Origin: Candidatus Cloacimonadota bacterium
Lineage (GTDB): Bacteria; Cloacimonadota; Cloacimonadia; Cloacimonadales; TCS61
Direction: 5' to 3'
Length of the DNA stretch: 59,238 nucleotides
Assembly (NCBI GenBank): GCA_030621085.1
Contig: JAUXIJ010000012.1
Span: 1 to 59,238 of the forward strand
Position numbers and translations under genes: made by a program. The notes beneath the pieces were generated by a model. It was not told the origin of the DNA. It was given only the letters and a program-made list of their open reading frames with translations, and ran no database searches. Below are positions 35,789-45,427 of the stretch, in pieces (the first letter of the stretch is position 1; every line of letters starts with the position of its first letter).

Positions 35789-36621
35789 TACATCTCCATA
35801 TTATCTATCAGGCGCGTGTTTTCAATAATTACTGCTACCAGAATCCGACATCCGGTTCTTAATTCAGCTAAATGTTTCAGTGTTTGGGAATCAACCACTT
35901 CGATATAATCTACAATACCATTGTTATTTTCAATCAAATTGCTCATTTCAGCTATTATTTTGTTGGAAGAGATAATTTCCTGCTTGAATAATTTTTTAGA
36001 CAGCAGAAGCGAGTTATGAAGACAGAGAGCGTCTTTCCTGGCAGAAGGAGATAAGTATTTGTTTCTGGAACTCATCGCCAGCCCATCCTCTTCCCGCACG
36101 ATAGGACAACCAATTATTTTGGTTCTGAAATTCAGATCTTTTGCCATTTGCTGCAAAACAACAAGCTGCTGGAAATCTTTTTCACCCATGAACATATAAT
36201 CCGGATCGACTATATTCATCAATTTTGTAACGATAGTAATAACTCCCCGAAAATGAGTGGGACGTGATCTGCCGCAAAGTATCTGAGTGATCTTATCAAC
36301 CGTTACCCAGGTTTTGTAGCCTTCCGGATACATTTCCTGTTCTGTGGGAAAGAAGATAAAGTCTACTTCAAGCTCGGTGAGTAATTTCACATCACGATCG
36401 ATATTTCGCGGATACAGTGCCAGGTCTTCGTTGGGACTAAACTGGTATGGATTTACAAAAATGCTCACCACCACATTGCTGCATTGTTTCCTGGCTGCAC
36501 GAACCAGACTCAAATGCCCTTCATGTAAATATCCCATTGTGGGAACGAATCCGATAGTTCCTTTGATACCGCTACATATTTTCTGCATTTCAGAAACAGA
36601 ATTTATCATTGTTGGCTGCAC
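35788..36621 (-). CDS. panC: Pantothenate synthetase
   Basis: A 277-residue PanC. FVPTMGYLHEGHLSLV is the first nucleotidylyl-transferase motif (with HxGH), and FVNPYQFSPNEDLALYPR, GEKDFQQL, CPIVREEDGLAMSSRN (the KMSKS-like region) follow. It joins pantoate and beta-alanine using ATP. The start is probably GTG at 36619-36621, with GAGAGA five bases before it; the ATG four codons later has no ribosome site. It abuts panD, which supplies beta-alanine, with no gap. Confidence 0.96.
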   Translation of the reverse strand: MQPTMINSVSEMQKICSGIKGTIGFVPTMGYLHEGHLSLVRAARKQCSNVVVSIFVNPYQFSPNEDLALYPRNIDRDVKLLTELEVDFIFFPTEQEMYPEGYKTWVTVDKITQILCGRSRPTHFRGVITIVTKLMNIVDPDYMFMGEKDFQQLVVLQQMAKDLNFRTKIIGCPIVREEDGLAMSSRNKYLSPSARKDALCLHNSLLLSKKLFKQEIISSNKIIAEMSNLIENNNGIVDYIEVVDSQTLKHLAELRTGCRILVAVIIENTRLIDNMEM

Positions 36622-36981
36622 TTAAATCTCTCTGTAAACAAGATTTTTATCATCTTCCACGACAATGATCTTTGCTTTATGATTCTTTATCTCTTCTTCA
36701 TCAAGCAGACCATAATTCACAATAATGATCTTATCACCAATACTCACAAGCCGCGCAGCAGCACCGTTTATACCAATAATTCCTGAGCCGGCATCACCTT
36801 CGATGATATATGTGGCAAACCTGTTTCCGTTGCTGATATTGTAGATCTCTACTTTCTCATCGGCTTTCATACCAGTAATATCCAGTAGATTTTTATCTAT
36901 CGTGATGCTGCCAGTATAATTCAGGTCTCGCATTGTTATGTTTGCCCTGTGTATTTTCGATAAAAGCATCGTCCTTTGCAT
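36622..36981 (-). CDS. panD: Aspartate 1-decarboxylase
   Basis: A 119-residue pro-enzyme. The self-cleavage site is G24-S25 in LNYTGSITID, which yields the pyruvoyl group on the alpha subunit. SKIHRANIT at the start and GINGAAARLVSIGDKIIIVNYG further on are standard PanD sequence. It makes beta-alanine for PanC directly downstream. GGAGG precedes the ATG. Being of normal length with every key residue, it should be active after maturation. Confidence 0.96.
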   Translation of the reverse strand: MQRTMLLSKIHRANITMRDLNYTGSITIDKNLLDITGMKADEKVEIYNISNGNRFATYIIEGDAGSGIIGINGAAARLVSIGDKIIIVNYGLLDEEEIKNHKAKIIVVEDDKNLVYREI

Positions 36982-37086
36982 TAATCCTCCAAACTTTCTA
37001 ATTATATCGGAATTTGATATATTTTCTATTCCTCACAGGCATAACAATGAATTAATCGTATCTGATTTTGTAAAACTTTTTTTTAA

Positions 37087-38328
37087 CTAATTTTCCGGAG
37101 GTTTCCAGTAAAGTGCTGTTCTCTTACCTTTTTCCTCGTTAACTGTTTGTAATATAAATGCTCCACCAATAAAAAAGACAGCAACAGAAAGAATAGCCCA
37201 TTTCTGGTTACCTGTAATCCTTGATATTTCTCCATAAACCAAAGGCCCGAATATTGATGCGATCCTTCCTGTAACAGAATAGAATCCAAAGAATTCTGCC
37301 ATTTTATCTGGTGGTGTAAGAAGTGCTAACATCGTTCTGCTGCTGGATTGGCTGGAGCCGATAGCGATGCCTGCTAAAAGTCCTACAAAATAAAATTCGT
37401 TGACCGATCTACAGAAATATGCCCAGAAAACAACTGCTATCCAGATGAGTAATGTAATGGTAATTGTTCGTTTTGCACCTATTTTGTCGAGGATATAACC
37501 AAATATAAAAGCTCCAATCATTGAGGTAACATTGGCGATCACAAAATATGTGATAAGCTGCTTTTCGTTCATTCCAAAGCGTGTGGCTCCGTAGATAGCA
37601 GCAAAACTGATAACGATGATTATTCCATCATTATATACCAGGTAACTAAAAATGAATCTTATTAATTCCTTAAATTCCCCTATACTTTTAAAAGAAGTTT
37701 TTATACGTGTTATGGCAGTTCTGATATAATTTGTTCTTTTGGAAGGTCTGCGTACTTCCTTTAGTAAAAAGAAAGTTGGAAGCGCGAAAAGTCCAAAAAA
37801 CACAGCAACTGCAGGAAAAACAAGATTGATCCATTTATTATGTACCAGCGGTAGCATCAACAGTAGTGAAACAAGACCGCCAATATACCCCACAGCCCAG
37901 CCCCAGCCGGATACTTTTCCTAATTGATCGCGAGGAGCAACATCCGGCAAAAGCGCATTATAAAATACATTACCGCTGTTGAATCCAAAATTTGCTATGA
38001 TGAAGAACAACATTCCGGTAAATATATTTCCCGCTTTTACAAAATACAGAAGTGCGGTAAAACTTACCGTGAGATAGGTCATATAGAACAGGAATTTTTT
38101 CTTGGCTCGGGAAAAATCGGCTACTGCTCCAAAAATAGGAGCTGTAAGAGCTACCATAAGCATCGAAATACTTATTGCTCTTCCCCACAATGCAGTTCCC
38201 AATTCACCCTGGTTAACAACAACATTCCTGAAATATACGCTGTAAATAACTGTTACAATGATAGTTGTAAAAGATGAATTAGCGAAATCATACATTATCC
38301 ATCCGGAAATGTTCTTATTTAATTTCAC
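37087..38328 (-). CDS. MFS transporter, UMF1 family
   Basis: A ~413-residue membrane protein with about 12 membrane segments. The opening ISGWIMYDFANSSFTTIIVTVIYSVYF is diagnostic of the UMF1 family (BtlA/Atg22-like), which is implicated in amino-acid or unknown small-molecule transport. The start is set to GTG at 38326-38328, with GGAG seven bases upstream; this overlaps the recF stop by 14 bases. A longer frame to 38379 would begin deep inside recF. Translational coupling to recF follows from the overlap, though no common function is evident. Confidence 0.88.
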   Translation of the reverse strand: MKLNKNISGWIMYDFANSSFTTIIVTVIYSVYFRNVVVNQGELGTALWGRAISISMLMVALTAPIFGAVADFSRAKKKFLFYMTYLTVSFTALLYFVKAGNIFTGMLFFIIANFGFNSGNVFYNALLPDVAPRDQLGKVSGWGWAVGYIGGLVSLLLMLPLVHNKWINLVFPAVAVFFGLFALPTFFLLKEVRRPSKRTNYIRTAITRIKTSFKSIGEFKELIRFIFSYLVYNDGIIIVISFAAIYGATRFGMNEKQLITYFVIANVTSMIGAFIFGYILDKIGAKRTITITLLIWIAVVFWAYFCRSVNEFYFVGLLAGIAIGSSQSSSRTMLALLTPPDKMAEFFGFYSVTGRIASIFGPLVYGEISRITGNQKWAILSVAVFFIGGAFILQTVNEEKGKRTALYWKPPEN

Positions 38329-39391
38329 CAATTTTCTCCATTTCAATTTCGGGTAGTTGGAAAGGTTTATAAATTTCAATATTGGGAGTTGCTATAAAAA
38401 CCTGGTGTGTGTTTTTTAGCATTCCCATTATTTTTTTTGCCCGTTTTTTATCCAGATCAGCAAGAACATCATCAAACATCAATATCGGTGTTTCGCTGCC
38501 TTCCTCAGAGATTAATTGAGCCTGAGTTAACCGTACTGCAATTGCCAATGAACGTTTCTGACCCTGTGAGCCGAACTTTCGTGCAGCATGCTGATCGATT
38601 AGGAAATCGATATCATCCAGATGCGGTCCGCAGAGGGTTCTTTCCTGTTTCATTTCCTGATCTTCTATTTCATTCAAGTGCCTGAGAATATCATCTGCGA
38701 TATCTGTTCCAGTTACTGGAAACGAATAGTTGTATTTTATTCCCAGTATTTCGCTTTTTCCGTTGATGTTATCGTAATATTCTGTAAGTTTGGGAATAAA
38801 TTGTTCAAGATAATTTAGTCTGAGTTTTATTAATTCTGCTCCATTACAGGCAAATTGTTCATCCCATGTCCTCTTTTCCGAACTGTCAAATTCGTTTTTT
38901 AATAGTGCGTTACGCTGTTTTAAGATACGATTGTAAGTTCGCAGAAATTCAATATATTCAAAAGAGCATTGCGAAATTGCCTGGTCGATGAAATTTCGGC
39001 GGTATTTGGGAGATCCTCCGATCATGAAAATATCTTCGGGAGAAAAGTATACAACCTTCAGATAGCGATAAAGTTCGCTTATTCGTGCAATAGCATTACC
39101 GTCGATTTTGATAAGTTTTCTGGTTTTATCGACAGCAGCTTCAAATTTATAGATTGTGTTTTTTAATTTAAATGAGCCTTCAATACGAAAGAAGACTTTT
39201 GAGAAATTTATCAAATCCAGATCACTGCTGGTTCGAAACGATTTCCCAAAAGCAAAATATGATACAGCTTCCAGAATGTTTGTTTTTCCAATGCCATTCT
39301 TACCATGGATAAGAGCACCTTCCGGCTTAAAAACTAACTCAAGCTCAATAAAATTTCGATAATTTCTTAATTTTAAAGATAATATTTCCAA
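38315..39391 (-). CDS. recF: DNA replication and repair protein RecF
   Basis: A 358-residue SMC-like ATPase. The N-terminal KLRNYRNFIELELVF and Walker A HGKNGIGKTNILEAVSYFAF are standard; SFGSQGQKRSLAIAVRLTQAQL is the signature motif and PILMFDDVLADLDKKR the Walker B/D-loop. RecF marks ssDNA-dsDNA junctions and, with RecO (also in this window) and RecR, loads RecA. It abuts dnaN with no gap, the classic dnaN-recF order. Confidence 0.96.
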   Translation of the reverse strand: MEILSLKLRNYRNFIELELVFKPEGALIHGKNGIGKTNILEAVSYFAFGKSFRTSSDLDLINFSKVFFRIEGSFKLKNTIYKFEAAVDKTRKLIKIDGNAIARISELYRYLKVVYFSPEDIFMIGGSPKYRRNFIDQAISQCSFEYIEFLRTYNRILKQRNALLKNEFDSSEKRTWDEQFACNGAELIKLRLNYLEQFIPKLTEYYDNINGKSEILGIKYNYSFPVTGTDIADDILRHLNEIEDQEMKQERTLCGPHLDDIDFLIDQHAARKFGSQGQKRSLAIAVRLTQAQLISEEGSETPILMFDDVLADLDKKRAKKIMGMLKNTHQVFIATPNIEIYKPFQLPEIEMEKIGEIK

Positions 39392-40510
39392 CTAGACTAA
39401 CCGAAGCGGCATCAATAAGAAACGAGCTGAATATGTTTCGTCTTTGTCTATGTTAAAAAATAGTGCCGGTTCATTTGATTTACCCATACGGATCTCGATC
39501 TCGTCAGATTCCATTACATTAAGGATAGCATTAAGATAACGATAATTGAAGGCAATGATTAGAGGTTCACCGGAATATTTAAAATCTTCCAGGATTTCAT
39601 TAGCTTCACCCTCTTCCCGCTTGGCACTGTTGATCGATAAGGTTTCGCCGGTTACATCAAATTTAACTTTGAACGTGTCTTCCGATGCTAATAATGAAAC
39701 CCTTTTTACAGCTTCTTTCAGCATGTTCTTTTTTATCATAAGTATGTTTGTATTATTAGTGGGAATTGCTTTAGTATAATCCGGGAAACGGCCCTCAATT
39801 ATATGAGTAAATATAGTGTAATTTCCATAAGCGAACATAACACGGTTAGATTCGATGAGAACGGATATTTTCGGTAATTCTTCACCTATTACCTTATCCA
39901 GAAACAGCAATCCTTTTGTAGGAATGATCTGTTCGATAACCTCCGGAATGTCGATCTGAACATTCAAATTAAATTCTGCAATTTTCTTTCCATCTGTAGC
40001 AACCATTAGTTGTTTATCGGCAGACATCTTCCAGAAAATCCCGGTAAAGATAGGTCGATTTATCTCGCTGGAAACAGCAAAATGAGTGTTATCGATCATT
40101 TTCTTGAACATCTTTGCATCTAGTTCTATTATATTAGTAAGATCTTTCTGGGGAATAAGTGGAAACTGACTGCTTTCTGCACAAAGAAGATTGAACTTTG
40201 AATGTTCACAATGAATCTTGAGAGAATCTTCTTCTAAAAGAAAATGAACCATCGAATCCGGAAGTGAATTAATTATCTCATTCAGATTCCTGGCAGAAAT
40301 AGCTGCCTTCCCTCCTTCTGAAATAACAGCTTCAAACTCTACGACAACAGTAATTTCCAGATCGGTTGCGGTAAATTTCAGGATATTCTTCTGGTCATCA
40401 GCTTCTATAAGATAATTTGTGAGTATCGGCATAGTGTTCTTGCTTGGAACTATATTATATAAATGCTGAATATTGGATTGTAAATCCTGCTTTTCTATTG
40501 AAAATTTCAT
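39392..40510 (-). CDS. dnaN: DNA polymerase III beta subunit (sliding clamp)
   Basis: A 372-residue clamp of normal length. The sequence starts MKFSIEKQDLQSNIQHL with the NTMPILTNYLIEA motif; FKYSGEPLIIAFNYRYLNAILN and the C-terminal FLLMPLRL (hydrophobic-cleft region, MPxR-type ending) are standard. It forms a ring on DNA that tethers polymerase III. It is followed at once by recF. No dnaA or gyrB lies beside it; an HU gene precedes it instead, so the usual origin cluster is broken up here. Confidence 0.97.
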   Translation of the reverse strand: MKFSIEKQDLQSNIQHLYNIVPSKNTMPILTNYLIEADDQKNILKFTATDLEITVVVEFEAVISEGGKAAISARNLNEIINSLPDSMVHFLLEEDSLKIHCEHSKFNLLCAESSQFPLIPQKDLTNIIELDAKMFKKMIDNTHFAVSSEINRPIFTGIFWKMSADKQLMVATDGKKIAEFNLNVQIDIPEVIEQIIPTKGLLFLDKVIGEELPKISVLIESNRVMFAYGNYTIFTHIIEGRFPDYTKAIPTNNTNILMIKKNMLKEAVKRVSLLASEDTFKVKFDVTGETLSINSAKREEGEANEILEDFKYSGEPLIIAFNYRYLNAILNVMESDEIEIRMGKSNEPALFFNIDKDETYSARFLLMPLRLV

Positions 40511-40567
40511 AATTTCCTCTTTTAATTATTTTGTGCTCATCACACAAAAAAAATAATAGATAAAAGA

Positions 40568-40600
40568 AAGGCAAGAGTTTTTTATAACTCTTGCCTTTTT
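40568..40600 (-). terminator. Rho-independent terminator after the HU gene
   Basis: A perfect 10-bp stem GGCAAGAGTT (40570-40579)/AACTCTTGCC (40586-40595) with a six-base loop. T-rich tracts flank it on both strands, so it could also stop transcription from the plus side. It separates the HU gene from dnaN. Confidence 0.9.
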
Positions 40601-40616
40601 AAAAAAACATTGCTGC

Positions 40617-40889
40617 TTACTTAACTGCGTCTTTAAGTTTTTTACCAGCTTTGAATACTGGAACTTTTCTTGCTGGGATATTAATTTTAGCTTTTGTTTG
40701 AGGATTAACACCTGTACGTGCTTTTCTTTGGTTTACTTTGAAAGTGCCAAAGCCCACCAGTGACACCTTGTCACCTTTTTCCAAGGCTATGGTAACACCA
40801 TCAATAACTGCATTTAATGCAAGGTTTGCAGCTTTTTTTGTTACATCTGCGTTAGCAGCGATTTTAGCAACTAAATCTTGTCTGTTCAT
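40617..40889 (-). CDS. HU/IHF-family nucleoid protein
   Basis: A 90-residue HU-type DNA-bending protein. [25 protein letters not shown] forms the helical dimer part, then [24 protein letters not shown] and the DNA-contacting arm ending [20 protein letters not shown] with the conserved RxxP-type tip. The ATG at 40887-40889 follows AAGGAGGGTGTTC; an in-frame GTG two codons upstream falls within that ribosome-site region. A strong terminator follows the stop, so it is probably a single, highly expressed gene. Confidence 0.95.
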   Translation of the reverse strand: MNRQDLVAKIAANADVTKKAANLALNAVIDGVTIALEKGDKVSLVGFGTFKVNQRKARTGVNPQTKAKINIPARKVPVFKAGKKLKDAVK

Positions 40890-41168
40890 GAACACCCTCC
40901 TTTATTTAGTGATTTAAAGAACACAGTCGAGTATTTCGTTTTCCCGTTTTTCTTGTCAACAAAAAAATTCTCTAAACCTGCATTTTTACTGGCTTCATCG
41001 TGTTTTTACATCTTTTAACTTGAAATTTCGTGAAATTACGTGAATCCATAACTCCTTATTTTACAATAAGTAAGCACCTCTATGGATAAAGTCATACTTA
41101 CATGGTTAAGGAATTCTATTTTATTAAAAAAAAAGTACTTAAATGTCTTTGCCATAAAATTTAGTTAG

Positions 41169-43034
41169 CTACACTTCTTTTTTTAAACCCTGTAATTCAT
41201 AAATTTTAATTTTAATTGTTTTACCCTTTACTTTTACTTCATCTATAAAGTCGGCTATAATATTTTCTTCAGCTATCTGATAAGTGCTGTCGCTGATAAT
41301 GATATTGTTTTTTGTTTTAAAATCCCTGGTTAGTGCTTCTATTCGGGCTCCAGCATTCATGTTGTCACCAATTGCAGTATAGTCAAAAATCTGTTCGGAG
41401 CCAAGATTACCCACCGTCATAACACCGCTGTTCAATCCTATTCCAACTTCGAAAGGATCTTTTTTCTCTGCTTTCCATTTTTCTTTCAGTTCATTTATGC
41501 GTTGCCGCATTTCCAACGCTGCTTTGCAACCCCAGTACGCATGATCTTCCAAGCTAACAGGAGCACCGAATAATGCTACTATTTCGTCACCAACAAATTT
41601 ATCTAATGTGCCTCTATTATGGGTTATCACTTCCACCATTTCTGTAAGGTATTCTCGCAGAATATCCACTGTTTCTTTGGGTGAATGACTTTCTGTGTAA
41701 GGAGTGAAGGAAATAATATCGCAATACAATACAGTTAGTTCTTTTTGTTCACCACCATACTCAAGTTTACTGGGATCTTTTAATAGTTCGTCTACTAGTT
41801 CAGGAGCGATATAATGACCAAAAGCATGTTTAATGAACTTACGTTCCTGTAATGTTTTCAGGTATTGGAATATCAATCCGGCAACATAGATGACGATTAT
41901 TAATACAGGAATTTCCAACGTAGGTATCAAAAGACTCTTCCTGACAAATAAATAGTACGAATATCCCAAATAGCCCACCAGCAAAATAAGATTGATAGCG
42001 ATCGAAAATGTAGGCTTTATAGATGAATTCATAAAAAACAATAGAAATGAAAGAATAAAAAATATGATGAGAAATTTTATATAAGAGTATTCGCGAAGGT
42101 AATCCTGCCTTAAAGCCATTTCAATGAAATTGGCATGTATTTCCACACCGGGCATTAACTGCTGATCCTCAGAAAAGAAGGGAGTATGATGAGTATCGTG
42201 AAATTCTACCGATGTTAATCCAACCAGAACGATTTTATCTTCAAAATCTCCATTTTGAACAAAATCATTGTATCTATCCAAATCCAAAGTTGGAATTGTA
42301 AAGGTTGAATCGTCAATTACATCAGCAAAATCATACCTTTTAAAAGTTCCAGCAGGACCATAGTAATTTATCAAAGTGCTTTTGGAAGTTACTTTGGGAA
42401 TCAGGTTTCCACCTATCCTGAAATAACCGGAGAAGTTTTTTACTTCTTCGTCTAACTTTTCCAACCAATAGGTTTTTACAAGCGATAATACCCCTATTGA
42501 AAGTTTGATTTCTTTTCCTTTCCGCTGGAAAAGCTCATATTTACGAACAAAACCGTCGGCATCTGCGGAAATATTTACGGTACCCCACTCTACTCCGCGC
42601 TGGGTTATCAGATCGATAGGTGCAAGAAGTTGTTCGCGGGTGGAATTTGCATAGACGGTTTTTATAAGTTTACCTGCAAGGATGATATTCTGGTATTTGC
42701 CAGCAGTTTGCGCTAATAACTCATCTGAGATTTGATTTGTTTTTTCAGTAAATTCAATATCAAAAATTATCTGTTTAGCACCTGCTTTTTCTAGGTTCTC
42801 GATAAGATGTGCATGATAATTGCGGGGAAAAGGCCAACGTTCATTCAATGAGTTGAATGTATCATCACCGACCTCAACAATTACAATATTATCAGAGATT
42901 TCCCTGGTACCTCGTATCAGGAAAAACCTGTCTTTTGATTTGTGCTCGATATTTTGCCAGAAACTGGTTACAGAAAGAATGCGCAAAACAACAAAGATAA
43001 TAAACGGAATTATGAAAAACTTCAGTTTCTTCAT
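41169..43034 (-). CDS. CHASE2-domain adenylate cyclase
   Basis: A 621-residue membrane cyclase. One N-terminal helix (FFIIPFIIFVVLRILSV) leads to an extracytoplasmic CHASE2 sensor (about residues 25-300), then three membrane helices (about 310-400) and a class III cyclase domain. The catalytic metal aspartates are in VLYCDIISFT and FVGDEIVALFG; K of TLDKFVGDE and D of FDYTAIGDNMNAGAR match adenylate rather than guanylate specificity, and the transition-state N and R are in NAGAR. Product cAMP is inferred. It abuts the outer-membrane gene (stop at 43035), forming the last gene of a four-gene module. Confidence 0.92.
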   Translation of the reverse strand: MKKLKFFIIPFIIFVVLRILSVTSFWQNIEHKSKDRFFLIRGTREISDNIVIVEVGDDTFNSLNERWPFPRNYHAHLIENLEKAGAKQIIFDIEFTEKTNQISDELLAQTAGKYQNIILAGKLIKTVYANSTREQLLAPIDLITQRGVEWGTVNISADADGFVRKYELFQRKGKEIKLSIGVLSLVKTYWLEKLDEEVKNFSGYFRIGGNLIPKVTSKSTLINYYGPAGTFKRYDFADVIDDSTFTIPTLDLDRYNDFVQNGDFEDKIVLVGLTSVEFHDTHHTPFFSEDQQLMPGVEIHANFIEMALRQDYLREYSYIKFLIIFFILSFLLFFMNSSIKPTFSIAINLILLVGYLGYSYYLFVRKSLLIPTLEIPVLIIVIYVAGLIFQYLKTLQERKFIKHAFGHYIAPELVDELLKDPSKLEYGGEQKELTVLYCDIISFTPYTESHSPKETVDILREYLTEMVEVITHNRGTLDKFVGDEIVALFGAPVSLEDHAYWGCKAALEMRQRINELKEKWKAEKKDPFEVGIGLNSGVMTVGNLGSEQIFDYTAIGDNMNAGARIEALTRDFKTKNNIIISDSTYQIAEENIIADFIDEVKVKGKTIKIKIYELQGLKKEV

Positions 43035-45419
43035 TTAGAATTTCTGAGATATTTTCATTTTCCAGGTGAACTTGGAATAATTATCGTCTTCAATTTCTTT
43101 GTTTTGATAGAATTTCATTCCCATGTCTGTAGAAACAGATGTAGCCGATGTGATACTATAACTGGTTCCCAGATTGAACATCTGAGTTGTCTGTGGGTCG
43201 ATATCTCCACCGAAAGATGTATACCTGAAATTAAAATAAGGCTTCAATGTTTCATCCAGTAATTCTAATTCTCCTTTTATATATAAGGAATTGTAAGATG
43301 ATTTCTGCACGATTAATGTATCTTCAAACGTAGAATTATCATTCAAAGTGAGTGAATATGAAAGTGTTGTTTCCAGGGGAATATCAGTAAATTTACTGGA
43401 AGCGCTTAATACAATATTATTCTTTTTATAATCGAAGCTTTCATTTACTTCATCACTATTGGCAGAATTATTGAAACTCAGGCTGAATTTTGTAGGTGCT
43501 AAATTCATGTTTTCCACTAAATATCCTGCTCCAAAAAATATATTCATCGTGGTTATATCAATCGGAGTGTTGAGACTATCTTCAGGTGTCGATTCAAAAT
43601 CATCTCGGGAATTATTGCTATTTAATCCGAGTTTGAAGAATAACTTATCATCGGGACGGTAAAGAGTCTGGACAAAGTAATTCGTGGAAGTGGTGGTTAC
43701 TTCCTTTTCATCGTAAATATTATCAGAGACAAAATTCAATCCCAAACTTACTGCCAGCCTGTTGTCCATCAGGTTTACGTTGTCGTTAATACTGATAATG
43801 CGAGCATCCTTTTGCAGGTAATTTGTAGAAAGAGAATTAAAACTGGTTCCAATAGCTGTATAGGATATATTTAAGAAATTCCTGTAGAAGAAAGCACGCA
43901 GGAAAGTTTTATAAGCCATGTTGCTTAATCCGGGTTTGAAAGGTACCATATATTTATTCACAACAAAGAAATCTTCAAAATCAATAGGATCAAATGGGAA
44001 ATCGACGTCCTGATCCAAACTATCAAGCGGAACTGCACCATCGATGATATTGATATTGTAGTAGCTCATGGCAGCTTCCACTCCCCATATAAAACGCTGG
44101 TTAAATAAAGCAAGGTTAATATCTGTATTTACAACTATATTATCCTCTGGTAATACTGTCTGTGAAGAATCGATGGAACTGCGATAATATATTTCTTTCA
44201 GCGATCCGATATCATCTTTGTTCTTGGCAAAACCCAAACCCCATGTAAAACTCTGCGGATTGCCCGATTCGAACCTTAGTGAATATGAGTTCCGCTGGAA
44301 AGTTCCTGCAGTATGATTTAGCACAATTTCGCCCGTCGCTGTAGAATCATCGTAGGCTTTTCCATTCACGCTTCTTTTGCTGCTGCCTGCCGTAAAGAAC
44401 ATCCTGAAATTCTTAGAATACAGCTTGGAATGAATACCGCGAATATTTTTGCAACTTACCAGAAATGTTCCATAGTTGGGAGTGTAATCACCTGCAATTA
44501 AATCTAAATGAGGAACCTGAAGAACCAAATTATATCTGTTTACTGGTTGCATCCATTTGGTTTCTAATGATGAAAAATCCAATTTTGACTTGAAATTTAA
44601 CCACTCATAACTACCACCTACATTCATCAGGAAATTAGCCCATTTATCGGAATCTTCTTTCTCTTCAGAATCATTTGCTACATTATCTATATAGGATGTG
44701 AAAGTAGCTTTCCCACTAAGGTTGAGAGGTAATTCCAGTATTTTATCCTTAACATTTGTAACCCAGGAATTCGATTTGATCTCGCGCCCATCGAAGTGTA
44801 TGGCAGTGATATTGTAATAATGTTTACCAGGTTTTACGTTCTTCACTTCATAAACGATCATGTTGGAAAAAACCTTTGCCTGAGAAGTGACATCCTCCCC
44901 ATCATAGAAAAACCTTATCGTACTGTGTTCTATCTGGTCTTCTAAAGCAAAGAAAGAAATAGCTATCAGAATATCATCAGAGATATCGGAATAATTGTAA
45001 TCAGGGGAAAGTAGAACAAAACCGCTCTGCTCTGCAACTGGCATCTCAGAAATAATTCGGAAAGGATTCATTTGAGGATTGATCTGCGGCAGTGTTTCTT
45101 CGTGCCCATTATTTAGTACAGCAATGAAATAATATTCTATACCGCTTTGAAAGCTTCCTGCATCTGCAATTGTAATAGAAAAAAAAGGATCGGTTTCGGA
45201 GCCTTTTTCCATATCAAGTTCCGAAAATGACAATGAACCGCTTTCTCTATATAATGTTTTAATATTAAAAACATCATTGAAGCCGTCTCTTACTTCGAGT
45301 GTAAGATCAAGTTTCCCTCCCGGTTTGATAGATACCGGTACATCGTGATGCAATAGAATATCACAAAAAAGAGATGAGAAAAATAGAATAATACCCAGTA
45401 AGATAATAATCTTTTTCAT
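43035..45419 (-). CDS. Predicted outer-membrane beta-barrel protein of the FecR/CHASE2 module
   Basis: A 794-residue exported protein with signal peptide KKIIILLGIILFFSSLFC. Residues ~25-230 contain Ig-like beta domains (VPVSIKPGGKLDLTLEVRD; LSPDYNYSDISDDILIAISFF). The rest, from LSGKATFTSYIDN onward, consists of alternating amphipathic strands and ends WKMKISQKF, with the terminal phenylalanine expected of barrel proteins. I do not recognise a named family. Its fixed position between a FecR-domain gene and a CHASE2 cyclase suggests it passes or senses an envelope signal. Confidence 0.7.
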   Translation of the reverse strand: MKKIIILLGIILFFSSLFCDILLHHDVPVSIKPGGKLDLTLEVRDGFNDVFNIKTLYRESGSLSFSELDMEKGSETDPFFSITIADAGSFQSGIEYYFIAVLNNGHEETLPQINPQMNPFRIISEMPVAEQSGFVLLSPDYNYSDISDDILIAISFFALEDQIEHSTIRFFYDGEDVTSQAKVFSNMIVYEVKNVKPGKHYYNITAIHFDGREIKSNSWVTNVKDKILELPLNLSGKATFTSYIDNVANDSEEKEDSDKWANFLMNVGGSYEWLNFKSKLDFSSLETKWMQPVNRYNLVLQVPHLDLIAGDYTPNYGTFLVSCKNIRGIHSKLYSKNFRMFFTAGSSKRSVNGKAYDDSTATGEIVLNHTAGTFQRNSYSLRFESGNPQSFTWGLGFAKNKDDIGSLKEIYYRSSIDSSQTVLPEDNIVVNTDINLALFNQRFIWGVEAAMSYYNINIIDGAVPLDSLDQDVDFPFDPIDFEDFFVVNKYMVPFKPGLSNMAYKTFLRAFFYRNFLNISYTAIGTSFNSLSTNYLQKDARIISINDNVNLMDNRLAVSLGLNFVSDNIYDEKEVTTTSTNYFVQTLYRPDDKLFFKLGLNSNNSRDDFESTPEDSLNTPIDITTMNIFFGAGYLVENMNLAPTKFSLSFNNSANSDEVNESFDYKKNNIVLSASSKFTDIPLETTLSYSLTLNDNSTFEDTLIVQKSSYNSLYIKGELELLDETLKPYFNFRYTSFGGDIDPQTTQMFNLGTSYSITSATSVSTDMGMKFYQNKEIEDDNYSKFTWKMKISQKF

Positions 45420-45427
45420 AATTTCAC

